Source: Paramacrobiotus metropolitanus (Eukaryota > Tardigrada > Eutardigrada > Parachela > Macrobiotidae). Taken from it: a stretch of DNA of 64,000 bases. The DNA lies in assembly GCF_019649055.1 (NCBI RefSeq), contig NW_026570231.1, positions 1,302,001 through 1,366,000 on the forward strand, read 5' to 3'. Made by a program: the position numbers and the translations under genes. Below are positions 10,508-21,896 of this stretch, in pieces. Under the pieces are notes generated by a model, which was not told the origin of the DNA, did not search any database, and saw only the letters and a list, made by a program, of their open reading frames with translations. Each line of letters begins with the position of its first letter. Within the stretch, counting starts at the first letter, position 1.

Positions 10508-13399
10508 ATGGCGCATTCGGACAATTCCATTATTTTCTTACTTACTTCGGTGTGCCTCTTGATAACTGCCGCTCGAATCAACGGAGGCAATGCGAAAGTG
10601 TAGGTTTAGCGCTCCGATAATTTTGCACAGCGTCCTAAAGATCTTTGAATAATTTTATCCATTTTTTTGCGAAGCAGAAATAATATATAGATACGTACAC
10701 TGAAACACTACTTAACACATTGGTGTAAGAAATCTAATGCAGTATATGTTGTTTATTTGTAACTTGATTTGTACGTATTTCTTTCCATAGCAGTCGTCCT
10801 TGCAATATGCGTGCATGACGCAGTGCTATGGGTGCTATGTAATGCAATATTTTGGTTCTTACTGTCAGCTGCAAGCAATAATACCAAAACGTAACTTATG
10901 ACCTGCCGTACCTAACTAAGCTTCTACCTACAGTAAAATGTGCCACTTGTTTCTGCGCGAATTTACAGTGCGAAAGCCCGTTTTGATATAAAAAAAGAAT
11001 CTTATCGGCTTAAAAAAGCGCTGGTAAATAAACATGCTCAGAAAATTTATTCTACTTGTTCAGATTCATATTATATGCAGATTGTTCAATTATATGCAGG
11101 ACTGCTGTATTTATGATCTGTGATCATTTATGTTCATATCCTGCAACTTCAGGGAATACGCACCCACTCCAGTATTAAAGCGGTTGGCAGAAGGAATCAA
11201 CCATCTCCCGCCATCCGGAAATGACTGGGGTATAATTTCATATAGCAAGTTTTTGGTTACTGCGCTAAAAAAATCTTACGGCTAGGCTCTAGCTGAAGCT
11301 TTAATTAATACATAAGTGTTGAATTTGCTAACTGATATGTTAGTACTTATTTCTAAGCCAAAATCAATGTGCAGGCGACTGCTTCAAACTAATACAAGTA
11401 TTTCTACACATGTAGCATACACAAATATAGTCTTTCGCGGTAAGAAAAATTTCAGGGTATTTTCCACGAAAGAATTTTTATGACTGCGTACTTGCAGGCC
11501 ATCATGAAAGCGAGATCAAAGCACAAGGCGGTGTTGCTCCCGTAAATGTCACAGTAAACATGTATCTGCGCCAGATAAAACTGGATCCAACAAAAATGGT
11601 ACGTTATGCAGTATCAGTCGTTACCTTTAAAAATAAAAGACTCTTATCCGAAGCCGTTAGAGAATTTTCGTTTTTTTCGGTTACTAACAAAACATACGTA
11701 CATTATTCCAAGCCACTTCTATACTAACCAAAAGGTAGTGATTTACGACAGAAAATGGATTTTATGCACAGTACGTGACCGCAGGAACTGAATACCGATA
11801 TGACACTTCGCGTTATGTGGATTGACCGGCGTCTTTCATGGGATACCGACAAACATCCGGAATATGGAAAATATTTGAGTCTGACCGCAAAAGATGCTCA
11901 CCATGTAATCTGGATGCCGGATTTATTCTTCGGCAATGAAAAATCGGCTCATTTACACCAGATTACAACTCCCAGTAAATTGCTTGCTTAACGATTTGAA
12001 CATCTTCCAGCAGTTTTGTTTAATGCGCAAAATGTTAGGTTTTAATCTTAACCTAATTTCCTCATTTAATTTTCCTCATCTGATCCCAAATGACCTGATC
12101 CCAAATGACCTGATCCCAAACGTTTCTGTGTATGTTTTTAGATTTCCTTGTGCGAGTATATCCGGACGGTCACGTTTACATGAGTTCCCGGTAAATTATT
12201 GTGCCCTTTCAATTAGCCGACGGAGACTTTTGGATCTATACAATTATTTTTGATTGCTTTTATTAATCAGCATACAAATAATTCATTACAGAATTTTGAT
12301 GACATCATTTTGTCGCTTGAATTTCTACTGGTTCCCATTTGACAACCAGACCTGCACATTGGATCTGGGAAGCTGTAGGTTATCCTGTATAACTCCATCA
12401 TTTCATTTATGAATGTACGGAATTCCACCCGGAATTATCTTGCAGATGGACTAACAACCGAAGACATACACCTTCAGTGGAACAGAGATGGTGGTTTAAG
12501 TTCCGGTGAACCTGTTACTTTTAATCTGATGGGATCCACGGGAAAATATGTTATTAGCTACTTTCAAGTCGACGAGCACGATGCGGTTACCTTAACTGGT
12601 AAGGTAGTTTTAAGAACGGGATTTTTAAACGCACGGATCGACGCACCAACAATAAATTTGAAAAAATCTGCACCGATAAAAGACTATTTTACCAATAAAT
12701 ATTTGTACGTCGTAGAGCTACATATTTTAGCTTTTACAGGTACATACAGGAAATTAACTGTCCAGCTAGGACTGCGTCGAGAAAATCATGCTTCCTTTGT
12801 TTGGCGGTATTTCTTACCAACGGTAAATATCCCTGGTTAAATCATATACTGTAGTTCTTTTGTGCCACCCGAACGATTTTACAGGGCACATTGGTGTGTA
12901 TTTCTTGGCTGTCCTTTTTGATACGTCCCACAAAAATTGCCGCAAGATTGCTTATCGGTCTAGCTGCTTTGTTGGGTTTATACCATCTTCAGGTCAGTTC
13001 CGGCCTGGAGCCATCGGCAGCGACCTCTACAACCGGTAAAGGGTGTCTGGTCTGTGTTAATCCAACTAGCGAAAGTTATTCAGTAAGTTGCTTTTCGTAG
13101 CCTTTGATATCTGGGGAGTTCTCTGCGGACTGATCGTTGTCGCTTCGCTTGTGGTGACAGTGGTTGTTAATTACCTGGCGCACCGCACCACGGTGCTGGT
13201 GACAAAAGTTACAACAGAGGAGTTTCTGCACCATCAGATACCGGCGTCCACTCCACTGTTAGATCCAGATCACCGTCGATGTGATAAACAGGTTTGTACT
13301 GTCACACAGGGCAGTGTGTTGGATAGAATCTGCCTGATCGTTCTTCCGGCCACGTTCTTCATAACTTCTGCAGTGTTTTTCGGAATTTGTTTGATGTGA
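10508..13399 (+). CDS. Cys-loop ligand-gated (anion-type) ion channel subunit
   Basis: Ten phase-consistent exons (10508-10599, 11153-11229, 11498-11598, 11785-11974, 12142-12190, 12292-12374, 12446-12598, 12740-12822, 12885-13035, 13101-13399) give 425 residues. A signal peptide is followed by the extracellular domain. This has the loop A motif WMPDLFFGNEKSAHLH, the Cys-loop C177-x13-C191 with FPFDNQTC, and GSYGLTTEDI. Four membrane segments follow: M1 about 277-290, M2 297-312, M3 330-353 and M4 400-423. The loop A and TTEDI sequences place it with glutamate-, GABA- or glycine-type chloride channels. The residue pair at the M2 entrance is Ala-Arg, as in anion channels, although the usual Pro of Pro-Ala-Arg is missing. 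Loop C lacks the second disulfide of GluCl and glycine receptors. The M3-M4 loop is short. The ligand cannot be named. Confidence 0.88.
12080..12121 (+). repeat. 15-bp tandem repeat in channel-gene intron
   Basis: Almost three perfect copies of CTGATCCCAAATGAC in intron 4 of the channel gene; the third copy is cut after 12 bases. Confidence 0.85.
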
Positions 13400-13910
13400 T
13401 TTAATCGATGTCAGGGGTTATTACAAATGAATTTAGCAATTTAGCCCTGTTCTTGCCGACTTCTCGTCATATCTTATTGGGACTGCCTTGTTTTATAATT
13501 AAGTTAGTACAGTAACTGAACTGTTTTAGAATTCCTCTGTATGAATTTCGCTACTTGGATTATGTTATGTATGTACATTATACACTCACCGAGCACTTTT
13601 TATTACTACATTGCAATTGTCTCAGGTTATCTGCGGATTGTAATACCGAACCCATTTTTTATTTGTGCTTCTGTCGTCATTTCGTGAATTATTGGCAGTA
13701 CTAATTGCAAAAGTATTACTTTACAGTTTACACCTACAGCAAAGTAAACATCAGATGTCAAATAGTTAACATTCACTACATCGATATCGTTGAAATCCGA
13801 CAGTGAAGAATTGTTTACTGTATATACGTAGTCTATAGCTTGCAATTTAAGGCATATTAGACTGCTTGTAAGTTGCTCCCATGCAATAAGAAGATAAGAA
13901 GATAGTGAGA
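13400..13910. other. Convergent 3' region, channel gene and FMN reductase A
   Basis: Contains the 3' UTRs of two convergent genes. A 97-codon minus-strand frame (13627-13920) overlaps the last exon of FMN reductase A in another frame and reads on into the UTR; I do not call it a gene. Confidence 0.4.
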
Positions 13911-15271
13911 TTATATCCAAACCTTTCCCTTGAACAGAAGCTGCTTCTTCTAAAAAGCGAAGAATGCACGCTTTGAAATATTCCGTAATCTTAGCTCATG
14001 TATGCACATGCAATATGTATTTCCTGATTAATTTGTAAATTAAGGATGACGTCAACGCGGTTCTTACATGTTTGTAATTTTTGACGGCTTTTGCAAACCA
14101 AACCAATTCCTCCACCAGCGCATCCAGGGAGGAAAGTAGCTGCGCATTGGTTGTGGTGCCGTTCTTTGTTACAGTTTCTTCAACCTTGGCAATAGCTGAA
14201 AGGCAGGCAACCTTTAAGTATTCAAATTTTCATTCGATTTCAAACGGTTTTGGCTTTATATTTGCTTCGTTCTGTTTTTTGTTTGTTAATTCTCCTAACG
14301 ATCGATTCTCTGTAGCTGCCCAAAAACAAAGAAATAGAGACGATGCGCGATTAATTTTTCCCCATTGTTGTGCACTTAGACTCACTTTAAAGTTTCATAC
14401 TTGCTAAGATCAAAAAGGGGCAAAATTGACTGGAATGTTTTGCGCAGCACTTACAAACCACACTAGGGATATGTACCATGCCCAGTTCCGAAAGATACGT
14501 TCGCAGCTGTGTTTGGGCTCGAACACCACCGAATCGGCCTGCAAAAAAATGATAAATTTAGATTCAAAATGTACAATTTCTTACGACGTAAACGGTTGAA
14601 TAATGCATCACCAGAAGCGGGTATTGTGCGTTATTATTTCTACTTTTACTGAATAAAAGCCGAAATTTTCTTATTGTGCTGGTGTGCCATAGTGTCTGTT
14701 TTCTTCTTGAATGACCTTTTGAGTATGTAACGATGGCTCCAGGACGGTAAGCGTAGGACAGGGGAGGAAACTGGTCCATCAATGTGGACAAGGATGGCTG
14801 TAACGGCAAATAATTGGCCTTCACTCAAACAGTCAAACGTACTTAAATCATCTGAAAGTTACCGCGATAGCACCATGATACTCAGGAGAAACTATGACGA
14901 AGCCGTCGGCTTTTGAGATCACTTTGCTGAAATTTTTCAAAGATTCCGGAGCGTCTTCCTGGTTAGCGTAATAATGCAGTGGCTGTACGACTTTGCTGTA
15001 GTTAAAATCTTTTGGATCTGTACTCACAGAAACAGCTCAAGCTAAACAATTGTAAGCATGTACTAGTGCGAGTGATTTCATCAAGTATTAAAAATGCTTA
15101 CGAAATCATCGGGAAAAAGCGTGTGATCTTACCGAACACGGTCAGCGTCAGATTCGCGGATTCGAGCGCTCGAATAACCAGAGGCTTTACTCTGTCGGCA
15201 TTTCGGTTTTCTCGCACCGACCCAAGAAACACTAAAATATTGAGTCCCGCGGTGATTAATGGAGCCATCAT
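13911..15271 (-). CDS. NADPH-dependent FMN reductase-like flavoprotein, copy A
   Basis: Six exons (15271-15133, 15017-14863, 14797-14716, 14538-14455, 14195-14068, 13949-13911), all in phase, give 208 residues. The fold is flavodoxin-like, as in the FMN_red family (Pfam PF03358) of bacterial azoreductases and quinone reductases. Visible family marks are the FMN phosphate loop VFLGSVRENRNADRV near residue 15, SPEYHGAIA near 95, and RFGGVRAQTQLRTYL near 130. Such enzymes bind FMN non-covalently and reduce quinones, azo compounds or metals with NAD(P)H. The protein has no signal peptide and is probably cytosolic. An intron splits the SPEYHG-to-SLSTLMDQF segment, unlike in copies C and D. The gene is divergent to copy B. 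Two adjacent ATGs (MMAPL) could start translation. Confidence 0.85.
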
Positions 15272-15761
15272 GCAGGAATCTGATAAATTTTGGATGTTGT
15301 GCAAATTAAGAAAACTGGGCTCATAAACTCCGTATTCGAGCAATGGAAAAATTTGCCGACCCCAGACTGCTGCAGTTTAAAAGAATGCTGCAGTTCCCCT
15401 TTAACCTTTTTTGATTTTGCAAAGCGATACGAGCGCCGCATCGGCGTGCAGCAAGAGAGGCTTTTTATCGCTTGCTTAATCAATCTAGCCAAGTTAAAAC
15501 TGAAGTGTAATTTGCTGTAATTTTAAAGTAAGGAAAGTGCATTTTTAATACTCTACATGTTAAAACGCGTACACGGAAACCACTTGCAGTTCGTTTTCAA
15601 GATTGTCTGCTATCAGATTTAAGAATTATGTTGCACTGAAATATACCAAGAAAGTAGTCGCTTGGTCTCTCTACTTTTTGTAGGTCCGGGTATTACTATT
15701 CCATACACACCAAAAATTTACAAATTTTAGTGCGTACAGCAGTACACTGACGGCAATAAAC
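15272..15761. promoter_or_regulatory. Divergent intergenic region between FMN reductases A and B
   Basis: About 490 bases separate the start codons of two divergently transcribed paralogues, so a shared promoter region is likely (inference). No specific binding site could be identified by eye. Overlapping frames at 15268-15520 are not supported as genes. Confidence 0.45.
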
Positions 15762-16779
15762 ATGGTTCCTGCAGCAGGACTGCATTTCATTTTATTTTTT
15801 GGCTCCGTGAGGGACCCCCGCAACGCTGACCGGGTTGCCCCTTATGTGATAAAAGCGTTCGAGGACAGGAATGTCACCGTTACCGTTTTCGGTAATACCG
15901 AATTTTTTGGATTTGTACAAAGCATAAATAACAAGTCTTTCATTTCCAGATGCGAAAGAAATGCATTTCGATTCTGTTATCAAACCGATACAGTATTATG
16001 GAAGAAACGAAACCAAACCAGCTGAATTAATGAAGTTTAATACGGAAATTAAAAAAGCGGATGGCTTTATTGTGATGACCGCCGAATACCATGGACAAAT
16101 CGCACCAGGTTGGTTTTCCACCCATATCGAAAAGCCTAACCATCCGCGACGCGCGCTAATTTACCGTTTAAATGGGATCCAAGGATTTCGGTAGTTATTG
16201 AATTTTAGGTTTATTGAATCTGATGAACCAGTTTCCCCCAAACTCATACGTATTCCGGCCAAGCGCAATTGTTGCATATTCAAAAGGTAACTATTGCTTT
16301 ACAAACGCATTGTTGGAAATTAATATAATGCTACGTTTAGGATTGTTATAATTACAGGACGTTTTGGAGGTATACGAGCAGCGATGCAGCTTCGAACATA
16401 CTTGGCCGATATCGGAACTCTTCAAATGCCTGCAATTCTGTGTAAGCTTATAGTAACATTTGGCTAACCGGTAAGTGTGACCGGCAACAAGCCTGTTTTT
16501 ACTACAATGCGCATACGGTGCGGCGTTTCGCCAGCTTCTTTTAAATGTTGTTCTCTTGCAGCGATTCCTTTTGTTGAACAGGCCTTCACAGTTGATGCAA
16601 AAACGGAAAATGCGGATGTAAACAAATCTATGAATTTGTTAGCGGATCAGTTGATTTGGTATGCGGAAGCCATTAAATTACAACGCGAAGAATCGGGATA
16701 TCGCTGTGAGGACTGTTATGATGACAACAACTTGGCTTCCAAAGGGCTACCGTACAAAAACAAGAAATGGTCAAAATAG
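15762..16779 (+). CDS. NADPH-dependent FMN reductase-like flavoprotein, copy B
   Basis: Five exons (15762-15891, 15950-16108, 16209-16286, 16358-16441, 16562-16779) in phase give 222 residues. The family motifs FFGSVRDPRNADRV, TAEYHGQIAPGLLNLMNQF and RFGGIRAAMQLRTYL are all present. Ser of the usual SPEY is replaced by Thr-Ala (TAEY). The C-terminal exon runs on through a roughly 25-residue polar tail that other copies lack, with a CEDC pair. It has the same extra intron region as copy A, but the splice point lies 4 nt further along and in a different phase. It is closest to copy A by motif similarity (RNADRV, EYHG) and probably arose with it by a local inverted duplication. Confidence 0.87.
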
Positions 16780-17731
16780 CTGAAAAATCTTCTGGTTTTT
16801 TAAAATGATATGTCTAGTTGGCCGTACAGTGGCGTACGCAGATACCTACAGTCTGTACAACATGACATTGTACGAGTATAAAATGACATCCTTGCGCCGT
16901 TTTGGAAGAAAATAGTAATTTCGGTGTGCATGATGCGCGACAAACTTTATTTCGGATGTGCTTGTAATTTTAGTGCCATTTTTCCAACCATTTGCGTTGA
17001 TGATAAGCAATAAAAAATAATGGAATACGGCATGTTGCAGAAGAGACCGCGTGAATATGAATAACGAGAATAAGCTAATAGTAAGTTATAATATTTCACA
17101 ATAGTGTTATAATACGCAAAGTAGTTTGCTTTTATAGATTAAGCACTTACGGACGGCTATATATTTGTTGCTTGATATGCAGACAAAAATACCGGTAATA
17201 TGACTGAGGCTTCGAATATTAATAATTTGATAAGCTTTTGATCAAGCTGTTAAAGTTTGCTTTATGTAACAGTTACGCTAGTGATGCTGATCTAAAACAG
17301 CTGACGCCGCCAGCAGATTTTATACTTGTACAATACGTGTACCAACCGCCTACCTGCACTGCACTGCGATTAGCAAATATTTACAAGCTTATTTTTGTAT
17401 AGCATAAGCAGAGATTCTCCGATGCCGATATTTACAATAATCTAATTATAAGCTTCGAGTGTCTCTTGAAGCGAGCTTCTAATCTTTTCAGTATGTGTAC
17501 GAGAAAAGGCGATTAGCAGCGGTTGGTGTCTAAATTGTATACTTCTTCTAATCACATTGGTCAAAACATTCGAAAACGTTTTTATTGAGTTTACCGTTTA
17601 GTTTAGGCTCGGGTGAAACTAAATTTCTAGTTTTTATTCCACAGCTACGCGCGCGCTCGAGGGCTAATAAGGAAGCGGGCATTTCTCAAAGTTCAGTACA
17701 GTTTATATTTTCTCGATTCGTAAACTGAGCG
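16780..17731. other. Intergenic between FMN reductases B and C
   Basis: Contains an AATAAA at 17009-17014 that could serve copy B, and the presumed promoter of copy C. No gene is seen. Confidence 0.4.
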
Positions 17732-19190
17732 ATGGATCATGATGCGCCTCCGGAGATTGTTGCAAATGTTCCAGTGTGTAAGCCAGCTTTGGAGCATGCA
17801 TGCTGATACTGTACAGCTAGTGTGCAGTCAAAAAAGTTTGTCAATTAATTAATTTATCAAACCACCACACATTGTACTTTAACCAGATTGATGTAGACTA
17901 TGCTCCCCCTGAGGCGTTTCCGCACATCCATGGTGCTCATAACTATCAAACGGTCACACCGGAACCTACCATATTCAAACCACAGATCCTGAAAGCCGAA
18001 CCGAATTACTCCACATACAGACAACCACGTTCGGTTTCTGCGGAGCTGCCGTACTCACCTTCGTTGTCAGACAAACTGGACGTCATTGTGTTCTTAGGAA
18101 GTGTGCGCGCGGAACGGAATGCTACGCGGGTTGGGAGTTTTATAGCTGGACTTTTACAGGGAAGAGGTCACCGTGTCACAGTTGTCGGTAGGTCACTATA
18201 TCCGAACATTTACAAAGTTTAGTATTAAGTTCATAAAGAGTAAATATAGCGCAAATAGTGTTTTACTCTCGATAAAACTTATGCATGCAGAGAAAGTGGA
18301 ATTAATTGGCTATTTAAAAGAAACAATTATATTTCTTGGCATGCAGTTTACAAATAATTGTCAATTGTTGGAAACTGCATTTGTTCGAGGTCCCAAGGAG
18401 AGTGGTAGATTTAGATTTACTCATTTACAGATCCTCGAGACTACAACTTGGCAGTCCTCGAGCAACCACTTCATTTTTATAAATATGAGCTAGCGGTTCC
18501 CGATTATCTGGTTAGCTTAAACGATCAAATAAAAAACGTTGATGCGTTCGTCGTTGTGTCGGCGGAATACAATTCCGCCATATCCCCGGCGTTGTGTAGT
18601 CTTTTGGACCATTTCCCTCCGGCTTCGTATGCGTACCGCCCAAGCGCCATTGTTGTCTATTCTACAGGTGTAGCATACTATGAATCTTTTTGGTGAACCG
18701 TGGTACATTTCGAGTACTTTTATACTTTAAAGTACTCATACGGTTGTCAACGATGCATTACAGGTCAGTTTGGTGGAATACGAGCGGCGATGCAACTGAG
18801 GCAACATTTATCCGAACTTGAAACTGTTCACATCCCTAAAATGACCGGTAACTAATTACTAATGCTGCGGAATAAGATCACTCTGTTTTTACCGGTGTAA
18901 CGGTCAACAAAGAGGAATGAATCCAACCGACCCACGTATAGGCTTCCTTGTTATTGCAGTAATTCCTAAAGTGGAAACCGTGCTCAACGGCAATGGCGGT
19001 GTTGTAGCACCCGCCGAGAACTACATACTCAATGCAGCGGAAGCAATGGTCGACCAGTTAGAGTGGTATGCACTGGCTTTGAGAGAACGTCGGAAGGTAA
19101 ACAGTTTCAGCAGTCCAGTTTTTTTAACAATTACAGCGCTCGGGAGCAAGTCTTGCTTTTCAGAGGTCTGGAACATCCACGTTTGTATGA
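17732..19190 (+). CDS. NADPH-dependent FMN reductase-like flavoprotein, copy C, with N-terminal extension
   Basis: Six exons (17732-17773, 17887-18187, 18431-18667, 18764-18847, 18960-19096, 19164-19190) give 275 residues. The reductase domain starts near residue 74 with DVIVFLGSVRAERNATRV. SAEYNSAISPALCSLLDHF and QFGGIRAAMQLRQHL follow. The preceding 70 residues are Pro/Tyr/His-rich and look disordered, with no signal peptide. They are absent from copies A, B and D. The first intron uses a CCA|GTGTGT donor if phase is to be kept; a GTAAGC four bases downstream would break the frame, so the exon 1 join is the weak point. The middle 237-nt exon is undivided, as in copy D. Confidence 0.82.
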
Positions 19191-19974
19191 AGTCTCCACA
19201 CTTTAGAATCTGAACTCAGATGAAGCCGTAAAGTTTGCAAACAAATAAATTAAAATAAGCAATTTCAGTAAACCAAACTGCACTTAAAGTGTACGCAAGA
19301 ATGTCACGTGTAACGTGTAAACTCAGCTTCCTGGTTTTGATCTGAAACTGCACTGTTTCAGTGTGTACAGTCTACAGTGTACATTGTACACGCAAATTAC
19401 GCATCTGCTCATTGTTCTGTTAAAGAATAGCTATTTAGTATTGGTTATTGAATTTACTGTTGCAACAAGAAAATGCGATCACGGTTCACTATGTCCTACT
19501 TGTAACAGAAAAGTTGGTAATTCTTGTTAAGAATTTTGACGGTCACTGCCGAAATGCCGATTGCATGTTCAGTGATTCGCTTTGACACCGTCTGTTGATT
19601 AGTTTATTGCGTATTGCTAGTTTAACTGGCTGCTACTGTAATTACGTCACCTTCATGATAATTCATTTCACAATTTCGGTTATCTAACTGTAAGAAATTA
19701 GGGAAGCAGCCGTCGTCGGATCCGCGAAACATTAGATTGGATACTGAATCTATGCATCATCAAAGACAGCTAATGGTAAGTAATCTTTGTGTAAGTAATC
19801 TTCGAGATAAACAAATTCTCCAATATAAAACTGCAACTGAAAAAAATGGGCTAAATTCACTGCAAAAAGAGAGAAATGCATCACCATAATGTGCGGCTGA
19901 TCAGTATTACACACTGCATTACCGTCGGCATATGAACAACATTGTCAGTTTATCGCAGCCCGAAACCGTGAAAG
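19191..19974. other. Convergent 3' region, FMN reductase C and BTB gene
   Basis: An AATAAA at 19244-19249 fits copy C. On the minus strand, 19859-19749 is open for 36 codons after a TTTGCAG acceptor and could be an alternative last exon of the BTB gene. Otherwise no gene. Confidence 0.4.
19244..19249 (+). terminator. AATAAA poly(A) signal of FMN reductase C
   Basis: Canonical hexamer 54 bases after the stop codon of copy C. Confidence 0.55.
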
Positions 19975-21304
19975 TCAAACAGGAACCGGATTTGCGGCTA
20001 TCCACTTACTAGCCTCATCATGCGGAATTCTCAAATCTCCCAACTGGACGCTGCGCTCTCGGCCGGCCAAATCCACATTATGCGCACCAGCCCGCTGGGC
20101 ACCGTACGTCGCTTCCTTGAAGACCTTCCCATCGAACACCTCAATTCGAAGACCACGTTTTAGAATTTTCTTCGCACAAATAATGTCCTTTGGAAGAGCC
20201 ACCTTTTCTTTCTCTTTATCAGTATCTTTCTCCTCAGGGTACCAAGAGAAGGTGAAGCTCGTTTTTTGCACTCCGATTACTTCCGCCGGATACCAACCAC
20301 CGCCATATGGACCGCCTGTATTAGCCACGAATATCTGCTCCCGTGGTTTAAAAGCACATTTATCGACGCAATGCATCAAATGTTGTCGCGGCTTCGTCGG
20401 AAAGCAGAGGGCTGGTTTATTGATTGCTGTGGTATGCTTGTGCAAATAGATATTCTGCAACTCCGGTGGGATCAGTAGACCACTCTGAATGGGACCATCA
20501 GCCAGTTGAGCATCAGTCAACAACGGAAAGCGAACTAAAAACAAAGCCGCGCCAAGCGCCTCACGTCGGTTAGCGGCTGAAGGTTCCACAAGCCCAACAC
20601 AACCCTCCGCAGCCCATTTTTCCACAGCCGTGTAAATAACGTTTTCGTCTGCGGACAGCGTGTCGCGCTGCAAAATCATTATTAGTGTTTCTCGTCCTAG
20701 CGCAGTAAACTCTTCTGACTGGAAAACAACAGTGCTGGATGCATCCACCATGTCCAAGCATTGCTCTATCAGACCGTCACAATCCGGAGTCCAACGGACT
20801 GCATTTTCCAGAAACAGCAGACAGTTGTCGGGCTTCAGTTGGCGCAGGACGAAGCTCGTGCAGAGCTCTGCCAGCCACGGCAAATCGTACTTGCCCGCAC
20901 AATACAACGTCTGCATAACGTTCTCGGCCGTCAGATTATCCATTGAATCCGTGTATATGTAGCTTAGCATATTGGAGAAGGCTTCCGCGGGGATATCCGG
21001 GACATCGATGGCCGTTTCGGAGCATTCAGCCAAGCTCCCGTAGAGCATGCGATGGAATACATCACTGCTCGCGCTTAGCGCCAATCTGCCATAAAACACA
21101 CAATCTCTGCTTTTTAAAAAAATTTGATCAAGAAAAAGAAGCATACTTATGCGCTGCGAAGGCCTTCACTTCACCATGCTGGCGTCCGACTGCGAATTCA
21201 ACATCGCTCATCTCGCCACTAACCAAAAGATTCTTCAACCGACTGCCGACTTGCGCTACAGTTCCACGACGCTCGGAACTCACAAATGATGAGCTGTCCG
21301 ACAT
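19975..21304 (-). CDS. BTB/POZ-BACK protein with Tudor/Agenet-like C-terminus
   Basis: Two exons, 21304-21147 and 21085-19975 (joined AA|A, phase 2), give 422 residues. Residues 34-135 form a BTB/POZ domain: MSDVEFAVG, then AHKLALSASSDVFHRMLYG, and IPAEAFSNMLSYIYTD. A BACK domain follows at about 140-250. This resembles the BTBD1/2/3/6 group, which acts as CUL3 E3-ligase adaptors. In those proteins a PHR domain normally follows. Here the tail instead has two stretches resembling Tudor or Agenet modules: FVANTGGPYGGGWYPAEVIG near 300 and GLRIEVFDGKVFKEATYG near 360. A strong GTAAGT donor near the 3' end (GAGGCTA|GTAAGT) suggests that a spliced isoform may end differently. The first ATG after the upstream region was used. 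Confidence 0.85.
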
Positions 21305-21896
21305 AATTACTGCCTTGTGTGAGCTTTGCACTCCGCCGTATAGATGATCACGTTTTAACGGTTTTGCTCTATAGTTTATACCGATCGCAAAAACTCACAC
21401 GCTAACACAAGAATGATCACACGGTTCACACTTCACACCGAATCCCTTGATCAATGCCAGCACGCAGCAGTCAAATTATTACACTCCGTAGAAATGAGAA
21501 TACTTTTGAAAAATCCGTAGAATGTCAGTCACAACTCAGAAGCTCGTAATCAGAACAGGATCGCAAAAACTTGGTACAAAAATGTTACGTATAATTTGGT
21601 ACAAAATAGCAAAATCTCAAAAATAATCTCTCTTCACGGAAACAGAGAAAAAAGGATCTCGGAGTTTTCGCGCTAATGCCCTTAGCCAGGCAACCCCTAC
21701 CGGTTGGCGGTCGTTTCAGACCCTCTTGCCTGAAGGCGCTAGACTGTGTTGTCGAGTGTTCAGAGTGGAGTGTTGTCGAATCAGCTGTGGATTAGTGCTG
21801 CAGTGAGTTAGTATGTATGCCTCGTAAGTTATAGTGCTAAACTGTGTTTGCCAACAAAAAACTGAATTCCTGGCACAGAGTATCTTCCAAATAGCC
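21305..21896. promoter_or_regulatory. Divergent intergenic region, BTB gene and FMN reductase D
   Basis: Roughly 590 bases lie between two divergent start codons and must carry the promoters of both genes. No recognisable element beyond AT-rich sequence was seen. Confidence 0.4.
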
